The notes: generated from the letters alone by a model not told the origin. A DNA stretch of 26,732 bases from Nitrospinaceae bacterium (GCA_029261435.1 JAJDBI010000230.1:1-26732), one strand, 5' to 3'. Counted from the first letter of the stretch, positions 1-8,078 are shown. Program-made: numbers and translations.

Positions 1-1
1 T

Positions 2-754
2 CTCAAGGCGGCTCAATCAAAACCGCAACTGATCGTATGGCCGGAAACCGCCACACCTTTTTTCTACAATCAGCACCCTCCCGGCACTGAGTTTGTGCAG
101 GTTCTGGCGCGGCAAACTGCAACCCCCATTCTATTCGGCAGTCCTTTTACAGAAAACGCCATCCACTACAACAGTGCTTATCTGGTCACTGAAACGGGTG
201 AAACACAAAACCGTTATGACAAAATTCATCTGGTTCCTTTTGGCGAGTTTGTTCCCTTCAGGAAAATATTGTTCTTCATAGAAAAAATGGTGGTGATGAT
301 CGGTGACTTCGGGCGTGGAAAAGAAGCAACCTTATTCGATGTCGCCGGATACAAGGCCGGGGTCTCCATCTGTTATGAAATGATCTTCCCCGATCTGATG
401 CGGCAGGCGGTGAAAAACGGGGCGCACTTTCTGGTCAATATCACCAACGATGCCTGGTTTGGCAAAAGCGCGGCAAGCTACCAGCATAGGAGCATGGGGG
501 CTTTGCGTGCCGTGGAAAACCGCGTGCCCATTGTGCGTGCGGCCAACACAGGGATTTCAGGAACCATCACGGCTAACGGTGCGCTGCAAGATGAAACAGA
601 ACTTTTTGTAGAAGCGGCACAGATCACCAGAGTTTCTCCGCGCCAAGGCGGCCTCACCTTCTACAGTGCTTATGGAGATGTGTTCAGCTGGCTGTGCCTG
701 CTGGCAGCAGGATTTCTTGGCTTCGTCGGTCTTAAAAAGGAAACTAAAAAATGA
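2..754 (+). CDS. lnt: Apolipoprotein N-acyltransferase, C-terminal part (5' truncated by window)
   Basis: Lnt transfers the third acyl chain to the N-terminal cysteine of lipoproteins at the periplasmic face of the inner membrane. The open frame runs from base 2 without a start, so the N-terminal membrane segments lie outside the window. The nitrilase-type domain is present. The catalytic Glu is in a WPET motif (bases 44-46), the Lys in YDKIHLVPFGEF (221-223) and the Cys in GVSICYEMIFPD (371-373), in the order and approximate spacing of E. coli E267/K335/C387. A final hydrophobic helix (WLCLLAAGFLGFVGL) precedes a lysine-rich end, as usual for Lnt. The stop overlaps the next start (ATGA), suggesting translational coupling. 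Several lipoproteins elsewhere in the window are plausible substrates. Confidence 0.95.
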   Translation, partial: LKAAQSKPQLIVWPETATPFFYNQHPPGTEFVQVLARQTATPILFGSPFTENAIHYNSAYLVTETGETQNRYDKIHLVPFGEFVPFRKILFFIEKMVVMIGDFGRGKEATLFDVAGYKAGVSICYEMIFPDLMRQAVKNGAHFLVNITNDAWFGKSAASYQHRSMGALRAVENRVPIVRAANTGISGTITANGALQDETELFVEAAQITRVSPRQGGLTFYSAYGDVFSWLCLLAAGFLGFVGLKKETKK

Positions 755-1512
755 ACTATAAAGTTGCAGTGGTTACAGGCGCTTCATCTGGCATCGGAAA
801 AGCCATCGCCGAATCGCTGGCAAAACAAAATATTCGATTAATTTTAGTGGCGCGTCGACAGGACAAGCTGGAACAATTACAAAGTGAGCTCCAGACTCAC
901 AGCCATGTCATTTCCTGCGACATCACAGACAAAAATAAAATTAAAGAAGCCTTGAACAATCTGCCAGATGAATTTTCCAATATAGATGTACTCATAAATT
1001 GTGCCGGACTGGCACTGGGACTTGAAGATGCACAGGAAACCGAATGGTCGGACTGGGAAACCATGCTCAATGTAAACTGCATGGCCTTGTCCTACATCAC
1101 CCACCTCCTGCTTCCCGGTATGGTTGCAAGAGACTGCGGACATATAGTGAATATAGGCTCTACTGCCGGCACCTATCCCTACCCCGGCGCCAATATCTAT
1201 GGCGCGACCAAGGCATTTGTGGAACAGTTTTCACTCAACCTGAAAGCCGATTTACTGGGCACCGCCGTACGCGTCACCAACATCGCACCGGCCATGGTGG
1301 GTGAAAGTGAATTTTCACTGGTGCGTTTCAAAGGCAATGAGGAAAAAGCCCAGAAAGTTTATGAAGGGTTAAAACCACTGACCCCAGCTGATGTTGCCGA
1401 GAGCGCATTATGGGTTTTAATACAACCCGCTCATGTCAACATCAACAGAATAGAAATGATGCCGGTCAGCCAGGCCCCCTCTAATCTGGCCACCCGGCGT
1501 GAGGCCAAGTGA
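751..1512 (+). CDS. Short-chain dehydrogenase, YdfG type (3-hydroxy acid / malonic semialdehyde reductase-like)
   Basis: This is a classical SDR of 253 residues, a length close to E. coli YdfG. It has the cofactor glycine motif TGASSGIG at residues 9-16 and an Arg pair at 35-36 that favours NADP. It has an NCAG motif (usual form NNAG) near 83-86, and the catalytic Ser137, Tyr150 and Lys154 in NIGSTAG and YGATKAF. The C-terminal half (RFKG, ALTP-like PLTPADV, PAHVNIN, EMMPVSQ) matches the YdfG subfamily as I remember it, so reduction of short 3-oxo acids or semialdehydes is the best guess. Physiological substrate is not readable from sequence. The start overlaps the lnt stop by four bases, so the pair is probably one transcript. 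The following gene is convergent. Confidence 0.9.
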   Translation: MNYKVAVVTGASSGIGKAIAESLAKQNIRLILVARRQDKLEQLQSELQTHSHVISCDITDKNKIKEALNNLPDEFSNIDVLINCAGLALGLEDAQETEWSDWETMLNVNCMALSYITHLLLPGMVARDCGHIVNIGSTAGTYPYPGANIYGATKAFVEQFSLNLKADLLGTAVRVTNIAPAMVGESEFSLVRFKGNEEKAQKVYEGLKPLTPADVAESALWVLIQPAHVNINRIEMMPVSQAPSNLATRREAK

Positions 1513-1567
1513 GAGGGGACTATCACCTACCACTGGCAAAACTTATCTTGGCAATAAAAAGTCCTTG

Positions 1568-2401
1568 CTAGTTGCCACCGGCCGCTGGGCCAGTGAGATG
1601 GTTCAGCAGTAGTTTTATATTACGATCACCGGGCTGAGCGCTCACGAATCCTTCGATATCACCGGGACCCGCGCGGGCATCGCCATCGACATCTATTCTT
1701 GCGGCCAGCACCATCGGGCCTTCGAAAGCGGTTCCCGGCATCATCACGTCCTGCGGTCCCAATGTGAACTCATAGGGAAGTTTGAGGTCTGGGACGCGTT
1801 TGACCGCCAGTGGCGGACCACGCTTCACTCCTTCGGAACGGGCAAAGATAAACAGGGTACCGTTTGCCGGAATCTTTTTCTGCAATGCTTCGCTTACGTT
1901 GACCGTTCCTTCTATGTTGTAGGCGTCCCCACTTATCCTGTTGTTCAGCACCAGCTGAACGCCTTTTTGCCCGGCAGTAATCTGCACTTTTCCTTCCACA
2001 TCACCCGGACTGGACTTTCGGTTGCCATCCTGATCTAGGCGAGCCGTCAGGTTCATTGTTCCTTCAAATTGAGAACCTTCCATCATCGTATTTAGCTGAC
2101 CGATCTCAAACTCAAAGGGAAACTGAAAAACACTGTGGCGTTTAACCGCCAGAGGAGGCCCGGCATCGACACCTTCCGGTCGGGCAAAAATGAACAGTCC
2201 GGCACTTGGATTCAAACCCACCTTCAACTCAGGGTCGAGGGTAATTGTGCCAAACACATCATTATCATGGATGGTCGGATCAGCCTTGCGGGCCAGTTCT
2301 TTTTTCAGGCTTTCAGGCAGGGGATGCTCTTTCAATCCCTTATCACATCCTAAAACCAATATTATTATCAAAAAAAAGCAAAATAACGCTAATCGTTTCA
2401 A
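1568..2401 (-). CDS. Lipoprotein with two tandem CcmI/CcmH C-terminal-type domains
   Basis: A 277-residue protein with a signal peptide and lipobox VLGC (Cys19; Asp at +2, which in enterobacteria signals inner-membrane retention). The mature part consists of two similar units, about residues 49-150 and 162-265. Each carries LFIFAR-EGV--GPPLAVKR, then P-EF, MM-G--FEG, L-AR-D-DG and GD-EG. This pattern is the periplasmic C-terminal domain of the cytochrome c maturation factor CcmI (CcmH C-terminal region), which binds the apocytochrome. No other ccm gene is nearby, so a role in cytochrome assembly is only inferred. The start is TTG, chosen because a clear GGAGGA (2407-2412) sits five bases upstream and the signal peptide begins there. 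Confidence 0.75.
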   Translation of the reverse strand: MKRLALFCFFLIIILVLGCDKGLKEHPLPESLKKELARKADPTIHDNDVFGTITLDPELKVGLNPSAGLFIFARPEGVDAGPPLAVKRHSVFQFPFEFEIGQLNTMMEGSQFEGTMNLTARLDQDGNRKSSPGDVEGKVQITAGQKGVQLVLNNRISGDAYNIEGTVNVSEALQKKIPANGTLFIFARSEGVKRGPPLAVKRVPDLKLPYEFTLGPQDVMMPGTAFEGPMVLAARIDVDGDARAGPGDIEGFVSAQPGDRNIKLLLNHLTGPAAGGN

Positions 2402-2456
2402 AATCTTCCTCCGATAAGAGCTTACAGGCCAAAGAAATAAACCCTGGGCCGGATGC

Positions 2457-2489
2457 TTGACATCCTAATTTGTAGATACCATTTATACA
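2457..2489 (+). promoter_or_regulatory. Possible promoter for the small basic protein gene
   Basis: A perfect TTGACA lies at 2457-2462. The best -10-like match, TATACA at 2484-2489, is 21 bases away, longer than the 16-18 preferred by sigma-70. TTTATA at 2482-2487 gives 19. The -35 match is good but the pair is weak. It would give a 5' leader of roughly 150 bases. Confidence 0.3.
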
Positions 2490-2549
2490 ATAAGACCCAG
2501 TTAATAATTTCATTTGGCCCAAGGGGCTGAAACCGACCCACTATGTTGA

Positions 2550-2615
2550 TTGATCAACCGGGCGGAGGTGCTTCAACGAAATATTAGACCTCCACGCCGG
2601 GGCAATGGTTAACCA
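2550..2615 (+). promoter_or_regulatory. Structured leader upstream of the small basic protein gene
   Basis: Several pairing elements are packed together: the palindrome TTGATCAA (2550-2557), a long hairpin with GGCGGAGGT (2561-2569) facing ACCTCCACGCC (2588-2598), and the palindrome TGGTTAACCA (2606-2615). The hairpin ends about 30 bases before the ribosome site of the next gene. I do not recognise a known riboswitch consensus. Regulatory function is an inference from the density of structure. Confidence 0.3.
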
Positions 2616-2641
2616 AGTCGGCCTTAAGTTTGGAGTGTACC

Positions 2642-2830
2642 ATGTTTCACGAAGTCAAAATATTTGATAAAAAGGGCAAAGTCAAAAAGGTTCTTTCCAG
2701 CAAAAAGCTCAGCTCAGAGTACTGGAACTCGTTTTTTAACAATCCACTGAGCGATGCAAAGAAAAAAGGGAAAGGCCGCGGTCAAAAACCGCAAAAAAGC
2801 ACAGATTGCGATGATGAAAATCTCGAGTGA
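2642..2830 (+). CDS. Small basic protein of unknown function (62 aa)
   Basis: I do not recognise this protein. It starts MFHEVKIFDKKGKV, has a Lys-rich middle (KKVLSSKKLSS and later KKKGKGRGQK) and ends with an acidic tail (DCDDENLE). There is no signal peptide or membrane segment. The ATG at 2642 is preferred over an in-frame TTG at 2630 because GGAG at 2632-2635 lies six bases before the ATG and overlaps the TTG alternative. The basic body with acidic tail suggests a nucleic-acid or ribosome-associated cytosolic protein, but nothing proves it. It stands alone: upstream is a divergent lipoprotein gene and downstream a strong terminator, so it appears to form its own transcription unit. Confidence 0.6.
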   Translation: MFHEVKIFDKKGKVKKVLSSKKLSSEYWNSFFNNPLSDAKKKGKGRGQKPQKSTDCDDENLE

Positions 2831-2956
2831 TCTGGCTGACTGCAACCCTTAAGCTCTGGCAACGGAGCAAATAGAACTAGATTGGGTTAATTTTGATTAC
2901 TGGCTAACTCCTAATCCTCCACCAAGGTAGAGTTGGAACAATTAAATTTACCCCAT

Positions 2957-3008
2957 ACGTGGGAGGCGACTCCAGGAGGAATTGCCTCCCACGTGCCCCA
3001 ATTTTTTT
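2957..3008 (+). terminator. Intrinsic terminator
   Basis: A perfect 11-bp stem, ACGTGGGAGGC (2957-2967) with GCCTCCCACGT (2984-2994), has a 16-base loop and is followed by a run of seven T at 3002-3008. It lies about 125 bases after the small basic protein gene and before the response regulator gene, and should end the former's transcript. Confidence 0.75.
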
Positions 3009-3049
3009 ACCCCCCCTTTCTCAACCACTGATTTCTTCACGACAACCCG

Positions 3050-3086
3050 TTAGCTAAACACCCCAAAAGGTGTTATAACTCGCTAA
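3050..3086. repeat. Interrupted inverted repeat before the response regulator
   Basis: AACACC (3057-3062) faces GGTGTT (3069-3074) across CCAAAA, flanked by TTAGC (3050-3054) and GCTAA (3082-3086). It sits 28 bases before the ATG of the response regulator, so an operator or leader hairpin is possible. It is not followed by a T run on the + strand. Confidence 0.3.
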
Positions 3087-3114
3087 AAAAATTCCACTAT
3101 TATCTGATAATAAT

Positions 3115-3627
3115 ATGTCGCAAGCAGAACCAAAAAAGAAGATTTTGATAACGGATGATGATAAGTCCACCACTCTGCTTTTATCGGCAATATTTAAGGA
3201 CAATTTTCAGGTCGAAACAGCTCATAACAGCCGTGAAGCGATTTTAAAAATACATGAGTTTCAACCTGATCTAATCACGTCAGACATCAATATGCCCGGA
3301 CTGGAAGGAGATGATCTATTACCCATTATCCGTGCCTGGAAACCTCACATTCCTGTTTTGGTGATTTCTGGAAGTATCGATCCAGGTATACAAGAGAAGT
3401 GTATTGACAGAGGGGCTTCCGGATTCATTGCGAAACCTTTTGAAAAAACCTCATTGCGGGAACAAGTTCAAACGGTTATTACTGGCGAGGTACCAGCACC
3501 AATAATTTCGGAGAAAATTATTAATGAGGTTGAACTGGCAATCTGTATTCTTGAAAGAGAGGGATTGATCACCCGAGAGCAATCAAAAGAAGAATTCAGT
3601 AACGTCAAATGCAGAATGAAGATTTAA
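3115..3627 (+). CDS. Single-domain (CheY-like) response regulator
   Basis: The receiver domain covers residues 8-125. It has the acidic cluster DDD (14-16), phospho-acceptor Asp57 in TSDINMPG, Ser85 in VISGS and Lys107 in AKPF, so all switch residues are present. There is no DNA-binding or enzymatic output domain. A 45-residue tail (about 126-170) containing ELAICILEREGLITREQ is predicted helical and faintly resembles the short C-terminal SHOCT-type helix pair, without certainty. It probably acts by protein contact or in a phosphorelay. It converges tail-to-tail on a histidine kinase gene 44 bases away, an obvious candidate partner. No convincing ribosome site precedes the ATG. Confidence 0.85.
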   Translation: MSQAEPKKKILITDDDKSTTLLLSAIFKDNFQVETAHNSREAILKIHEFQPDLITSDINMPGLEGDDLLPIIRAWKPHIPVLVISGSIDPGIQEKCIDRGASGFIAKPFEKTSLREQVQTVITGEVPAPIISEKIINEVELAICILEREGLITREQSKEEFSNVKCRMKI

Positions 3628-3671
3628 TGCCCAATATCTTCAAAAACTCAATAATAAATTTTTCAACCAGA

Positions 3672-5312
3672 CTAACTCCCTGAGTTGCTAACTAAAGAAA
3701 TCTTGAATTCTGTGCCCTTGCCCACTTCACTTTGAACATCAATTTTCCCATTGTGGGCATCAACAATTTTTTTAACAATGGCCATTCCCAAACCTGTGCT
3801 TTTTTCGCCAGCAGTAGGTTGATTGCTCAACTTCTCAAAAGAGCCAAAAATTTTATCTATTTCTTCTTTCTTAATGCCGGGACCCTGATCACGAACATGA
3901 ATGCTCACTCTGGCATTGTTTTCATTTAAAGATACGTGAATGGTGGTTTCTGGTTTTGAAAACTTTATGGCGTTGCCCAAAAGATTGTCCACAACCTGTG
4001 AAATCCGGTCTTTGTCAAAATTAAATTCAGACACATCTTCTAATGATGAAGTGATCTCAATTTGCTTGGCCTTGGCGGCAAGACTGACCAGTTTAATTCG
4101 GTTTTCAATAACCTCTCTCAGGTCCCCCGGTATTAAGTTCATTTCAAACTTTCCACTTTCAATCGCCGAGACATCCAACAAGTCATTAATCAAAGCAAGC
4201 ATTTGCCGGCTCGCCCGATTGATGGTGACGAGATAGTCCTTTTTTTCCTTCTCCTCTAATTCCAATTCTAAAATCAATTCAGTAAAACCCATTACTGACG
4301 TGAGAGGGTTACGCAAATCGTGGGCGGCCATTCCTAAAAATTTGTTTTTCAACTCATTCAATTCCTGCAATTCAATATTTTTGCTGTTTATTTCTTGCGT
4401 CCTTTTCTGGACCTGGGCTGTCAGAGCACGGTTCCAATACAAAATGGTTATAACGCCCGCAATAAAAATAAACACGCCGACACCGATCAATATATTTTTG
4501 ACCTCGCCCCATACATCAAGTTCCAGAGCCACCCACTTTCTGTAAATGGCTTTTCTTTCATCAGGTGTTATCTGTAATAACGTTTTATCCAATATGCTGT
4601 TTAACTCGGGCCAATCTTTTCTTGAAGCCAGGGCGAAGCGATAAGTGAAACCCGATTCACCAGCCACCCGCAAATTTGTCAGGCCCCCTTTTTCGATATA
4701 AAACGATGCCAGTGCAATATTTGCAACCATGGCATCGATCATGCCAAAAGAAACCTTATTGAGACCTGCCTTGATATCTTCAACAGGGTCCAGTTGTAGA
4801 TCGGGATAATTATTTACAATATGGTCATGGATTCCGTAACCAGAAATGACACCCACTTTCATCCCCTTCAGATCATCCAGTGTTAATGAGCGGTCAACTT
4901 GTTTTCTGACAATGATAACGGCGGGAAGTTCAATAAATGGTTCTGTGAACAGCATATATTCTCTGCGCTGAGGAGTGGGGGTTGCCGCTCCCCACATATC
5001 TGACTCTTTGCTCCGGGTTTTTTCAAGAACCTCTTCCCAATTATTGAACTTTAAAAATTTGAATTTACTTCCCAGTTTTTTCTGCAATAAAGCAATATAA
5101 TCCGCAGCAATGCCGTCATATTTTCCAAATTCATCGATATATTCTATGGGAAGAAAATCCGGGTCGGGCGATAGTCTGATTTCAGGATGAGCCTGAAGCC
5201 AGTTTTTTTCGGCTTGAGTTAAGTTTATTTTCTGCTCTGCTTCCTTTCCAATTGCAGAATGCACCACCAAAATAGAAAGAAAAAAGACCAGGACCAACTT
5301 GAATAACTTCAT
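3672..5312 (-). CDS. Sensor histidine kinase with periplasmic solute-binding (SBP_bac_3) sensor domain
   Basis: This 546-residue inner-membrane kinase has a signal sequence (1-22), then an SBP family 3 domain at about 32-262 (PDPDFLPIEY, YDGIAADY, FTEPFIELP, GVISGYG). One transmembrane helix follows at about 272-292, then a short coiled coil (296-325). The HisKA domain has His331 in AAHDLRNPL. The HATPase domain has N-box Asn443/Asn447, DQGPG (475-479) and STGLG (505-509). The layout is BvgS/EvgS-like with a single sensor domain and no attached receiver. The ligand is probably a small molecule such as an amino acid, but this cannot be read from the sequence. The unattached receiver protein encoded convergently downstream is its likely partner. 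Confidence 0.9.
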   Translation of the reverse strand: MKLFKLVLVFFLSILVVHSAIGKEAEQKINLTQAEKNWLQAHPEIRLSPDPDFLPIEYIDEFGKYDGIAADYIALLQKKLGSKFKFLKFNNWEEVLEKTRSKESDMWGAATPTPQRREYMLFTEPFIELPAVIIVRKQVDRSLTLDDLKGMKVGVISGYGIHDHIVNNYPDLQLDPVEDIKAGLNKVSFGMIDAMVANIALASFYIEKGGLTNLRVAGESGFTYRFALASRKDWPELNSILDKTLLQITPDERKAIYRKWVALELDVWGEVKNILIGVGVFIFIAGVITILYWNRALTAQVQKRTQEINSKNIELQELNELKNKFLGMAAHDLRNPLTSVMGFTELILELELEEKEKKDYLVTINRASRQMLALINDLLDVSAIESGKFEMNLIPGDLREVIENRIKLVSLAAKAKQIEITSSLEDVSEFNFDKDRISQVVDNLLGNAIKFSKPETTIHVSLNENNARVSIHVRDQGPGIKKEEIDKIFGSFEKLSNQPTAGEKSTGLGMAIVKKIVDAHNGKIDVQSEVGKGTEFKISLVSNSGS

Positions 5313-5340
5313 TTTAAATCTGAATTAGAATGACAAAACA

Positions 5341-5392
5341 CCACTAAATGAAACCAATATTTACTATACCAATTTTAATTATTTTTTAGTGG
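5341..5392. repeat. Inverted repeat upstream of the histidine kinase gene
   Basis: CCACTAAA (5341-5348) and TTTAGTGG (5385-5392) form an 8-bp inverted repeat spaced by 36 AT-rich bases. Within it, ACCAAT occurs twice, at 5353-5358 and 5369-5374. On the minus strand a -10-like TATAGT also falls inside, so the repeat may be an operator for the kinase gene. No good -35 was found. Confidence 0.3.
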
Positions 5393-5427
5393 AAATAACA
5401 GGCGGAGGAGAAAAATATTTACTTCTC

Positions 5428-5880
5428 TTATTGATTGGAGAGAGAGGGAGATGCTTTATTCACTCGAGAAAAAACCAACAACAGTCCGGATAGAACTACC
5501 ATAACCAGATCTTCAAAAATGGTCCAGCCATCCAAAGGTCGGGCAAAAAACACGCCAAAACAACCACAGTTGGGAATATCCAGGCCTCGCAGAATTGCTA
5601 TTGTGGCCCAAAGGGTAAACACGGTATGCAATCCCAATGAAGCAAACGCCGCCCAGAAAATTATGCGTCCACTGAACAACCAGAAAGATAAAACCAGCTC
5701 CGTGGCTATCATACCCAAAGCAACAGGATAGAGCATCCAGCTTGCAAATGCCTGATAGGTGATCAGGACTTCGACGAACCCTGGAATATCCAGAGCCTTT
5801 CCCGCTCCCGTGGTCAGTAAAATTGTTGCAATAAAAATCCTCAGAAAACGGATTTTATTGTTGGTTGAGCATCCAGTCAT
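5428..5880 (-). CDS. MauE/DoxX-like four-helix membrane protein
   Basis: A 150-residue protein with four predicted membrane helices (about 12-30, 45-69, 72-97 and 118-138). Between helices 3 and 4 lies IPNCGCFG, with Cys105 and Cys107. This CxC-containing loop and the length fit the MauE branch of the DoxX-like superfamily, which is associated with disulfide or redox chemistry at the membrane, for example maturation of methylamine dehydrogenase. No methylamine genes are present here, so MauE is a structural label only. The gene overlaps the upstream DUF547 gene by 26 bases and is the last gene of a three-gene operon. It may exchange electrons with the divergently encoded thioredoxin-like protein. 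Confidence 0.7.
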   Translation of the reverse strand: MTGCSTNNKIRFLRIFIATILLTTGAGKALDIPGFVEVLITYQAFASWMLYPVALGMIATELVLSFWLFSGRIIFWAAFASLGLHTVFTLWATIAILRGLDIPNCGCFGVFFARPLDGWTIFEDLVMVVLSGLLLVFSRVNKASPSLSNQ

Positions 5881-6670
5881 AAGGAATAAACTCTATTTCA
5901 TAATGTTCGGGGATTGGCGTTTTCCGGTACCTGTTGATATAAGCAATTAAGGTTTGTTTCTCGTCCACAAAATCTTCGGTATAAAAATCCAGAATCTCTG
6001 AAAGATGGACTACTTTCTTCCTTTTATTGACTCGGACATTTCGCGGGTGATTTAAAAATTCATAAGAAGCATTTTCCAATTGCCTGTTCAGCTGACTCGC
6101 CTGAAAAGGAACTTGAGGTAAACGGGGACACCCTACTACCATACAGTTCAGAACAAAATGAATTCTCGGATCTCCCAGAGGCCGGATGACTTTGTTTTCG
6201 TAATCCAGCAGTGAAATCCATTTTTTGCCCACAACGTAGCGGGTGAGTTTAAAGAATTTTGCGCGATCGAGCAGACTTTCGAATCCACCTTCGACTCCAA
6301 GCTTCACCACCCCATACATTGCCAGGGCGTTATACGAATTCAAATAATACGCCAGACGGCTGTCATGGTCGGGAAACAAATCGGGACGATTGTGCGGTGC
6401 GTTGTGTCCGATGTATGCCACATAAGCGCGGAGGTAGTTTGGGTCTTGGGCCAGGCCTGCAAAATCTATCCGCCCTTGCGAATCCACTGCCTGCTTTAAA
6501 ATAGCGGCCCATAAGCGATCTGCTTGTTTTGGTGTCCAGTCCCTTTGAACTTCAGAAGTCCCTCCAGGTATTTTAATATTCTTACTACATCCTTGAAGAA
6601 ACCCCAAAATCATCAAAGCAAACAAAAGCAAATTAAAACGATAAAATAAATGTCGTGCATTGAGGATCAA
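5855..6670 (-). CDS. DUF547 lipoprotein
   Basis: A 271-residue exported protein with a hydrophobic leader and lipobox FLQGC (Cys28). The DUF547 core runs from about 95 to 245. It has AYYLNSYNALAMYGV (Asn111, Asn114), LGDPRIHFVLNC and the conserved NC....GCP.L signature with Cys176 and Cys181. The biochemical function of DUF547 is not established, to my knowledge. The fold and conserved Cys/His/Asn residues hint at a papain-like or transglutaminase-like arrangement, which is speculative. The TTG start at 6670 overlaps the radical SAM stop (TTGA) and has AAGGA about nine bases upstream. The downstream MauE-like gene overlaps its 3' end, so the three proteins are probably made together. Confidence 0.8.
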   Translation of the reverse strand: MILNARHLFYRFNLLLFALMILGFLQGCSKNIKIPGGTSEVQRDWTPKQADRLWAAILKQAVDSQGRIDFAGLAQDPNYLRAYVAYIGHNAPHNRPDLFPDHDSRLAYYLNSYNALAMYGVVKLGVEGGFESLLDRAKFFKLTRYVVGKKWISLLDYENKVIRPLGDPRIHFVLNCMVVGCPRLPQVPFQASQLNRQLENASYEFLNHPRNVRVNKRKKVVHLSEILDFYTEDFVDEKQTLIAYINRYRKTPIPEHYEIEFIPYDWMLNQQ

Positions 6671-7968
6671 GCGGCTGAGTCCTTTATTAAGGTTTTCCTG
6701 GGAGAAAGCGGATAAAAAGTTTCTTTTCCACGATCCGTCTCGATTTCCAGCGGACGTAAAATATATTCATCCCTTTCAGCATTATGCGCGCACATCGAAA
6801 CCGGACCATCCGGGGTCATTACCATGAAGGAACAGGCATCGATCCGCTCCTGATCGAGATGATCTTCGTGCATAAAGTTTTTCACAAAAAAAATAATTGG
6901 CCGGGCTTTTCCTCTTGCTGCCCATAAATGATGTCTAATAGACCACAGCCTGGTCAGGACATATCCCAGAGCTTGCAACAGCCAACGGGGTTTCCCCAAC
7001 ATAATTTTAAAATAAGACCAGGCAATAACCGACGCACTTTGCCGTCTATCATGCATGACATCACCAAACTCGCGTAGAAAACCGGCAAATAAATTTACAT
7101 CATCCATGAGGCCGAATGCTTTGCCATTCACCGCCAAAGCGGGTAAATAACTTTGGCATTGGGGATGCCCGACCAGAATAGCATCCCAGGGTAATTCAGA
7201 GCCTGCTCCCAAACTGATCTGATTGCGGACAGATTCCAGGCTTACGCAGTCTGGCCGACCCCGCACTTCACCACGTCCTGTATCTGCTTGTAGTTGAAAA
7301 GATGTCAACCCCACCACATCAGCTTGTTCAATAAAAAACTGCACCAAATCGGGAAGCTCGTGATAATTATCCGTGAAAATAGTCGTATTGAACATTATCA
7401 TCAAGGGCAGGCCTCGGGCACGTTCAATATATTCCAGCCGAATGGTATTGAGTTCCTTTTCAGTGGTGAAACCTTTTCGTTTTTGAGTCAGGTCAACATG
7501 GAACGCAACGTCACTCAACCCATTTTCGCATAGCTCAACCAGTAAATCGCGAGGACAGAGTATTCCATTGGTGAGTAACGATGGGTGCAGACCCAGGGTT
7601 CGTGCGTACTTTACAATCTGAACCAACTCCTTACGATCTCGCAGTGTCGGATCACCACCACTGATTTGAACATTCGTGCCAACACCAAAATTCCGTCGTA
7701 CACCCTCCAACCGTTCCAGCACTTCGGATAAAGGCAGATCAATAACATCATTGGAATTTTCGGACAAGTAGCACAAAGAACAACTCAAATTGCATCGTTG
7801 ACTGATTTCAACCGATACACAACCGATCGCGTTGCGAGAACCCAAAAACTGATTATGTTGATTAAACTTACCTAGTCGTTTGCGAGTTGCAGCCAGTGCT
7901 TTTTCACGCTCACTTATATCCACCGTGCTCATTGCTTCTAATGCATTAGTAGAATTTATATTTTTCAT
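6667..7968 (-). CDS. Radical SAM enzyme of the Tes/MJ0619-like group
   Basis: This 433-residue protein has the radical SAM cluster motif CNLSCSLC (Cys59, Cys63, Cys66), SAM-binding ISGGDPTLR (102-110) and a LLTNG strand. The C-terminal part has a further possible cluster set: Cys271 in GHPQC, Cys379 and Cys393 in a KNFMHEDHLDQERIDAC ... TPDGPVSMCAHN arrangement. That end closely recalls the MJ0619 methyltransferase and tetraether synthase (Tes) families, where these cysteines bind extra clusters. Residues about 310-360 contain a Trp-rich amphipathic stretch that could touch the membrane. The substrate is unknown; lipid or pterin are possibilities by family. The start is uncertain (ATG 7968 or ATG 7932; neither has a strong ribosome site). 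It is the first gene of an operon with DUF547 and MauE-like genes. Confidence 0.8.
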   Translation of the reverse strand: MKNINSTNALEAMSTVDISEREKALAATRKRLGKFNQHNQFLGSRNAIGCVSVEISQRCNLSCSLCYLSENSNDVIDLPLSEVLERLEGVRRNFGVGTNVQISGGDPTLRDRKELVQIVKYARTLGLHPSLLTNGILCPRDLLVELCENGLSDVAFHVDLTQKRKGFTTEKELNTIRLEYIERARGLPLMIMFNTTIFTDNYHELPDLVQFFIEQADVVGLTSFQLQADTGRGEVRGRPDCVSLESVRNQISLGAGSELPWDAILVGHPQCQSYLPALAVNGKAFGLMDDVNLFAGFLREFGDVMHDRRQSASVIAWSYFKIMLGKPRWLLQALGYVLTRLWSIRHHLWAARGKARPIIFFVKNFMHEDHLDQERIDACSFMVMTPDGPVSMCAHNAERDEYILRPLEIETDRGKETFYPLSPRKTLIKDSAA

Positions 7969-8030
7969 ATGTATATTTCATTTAGGGTGATTTTAGAGAA
8001 ATGTTTCAATTGAGTCTTCGGCAGAGACAT

Positions 8031-8078
8031 AACCTTACATCATGAAAATTTAGAACCTGATAATAGGTGTGTAAGGTT
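8031..8078. promoter_or_regulatory. Nested inverted repeat in the divergent intergenic region
   Basis: AACCTTACA (8031-8039) and TGTAAGGTT (8070-8078) are a perfect 9-bp inverted repeat. Inside it ACCT (8055-8058) and AGGT (8065-8068) pair across GATAAT. It lies between two divergent transcription units (radical SAM operon and thioredoxin/VTT operon), 60 bases from the latter's ATG. A shared operator is the simplest reading; no regulator gene is adjacent. Confidence 0.4.
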
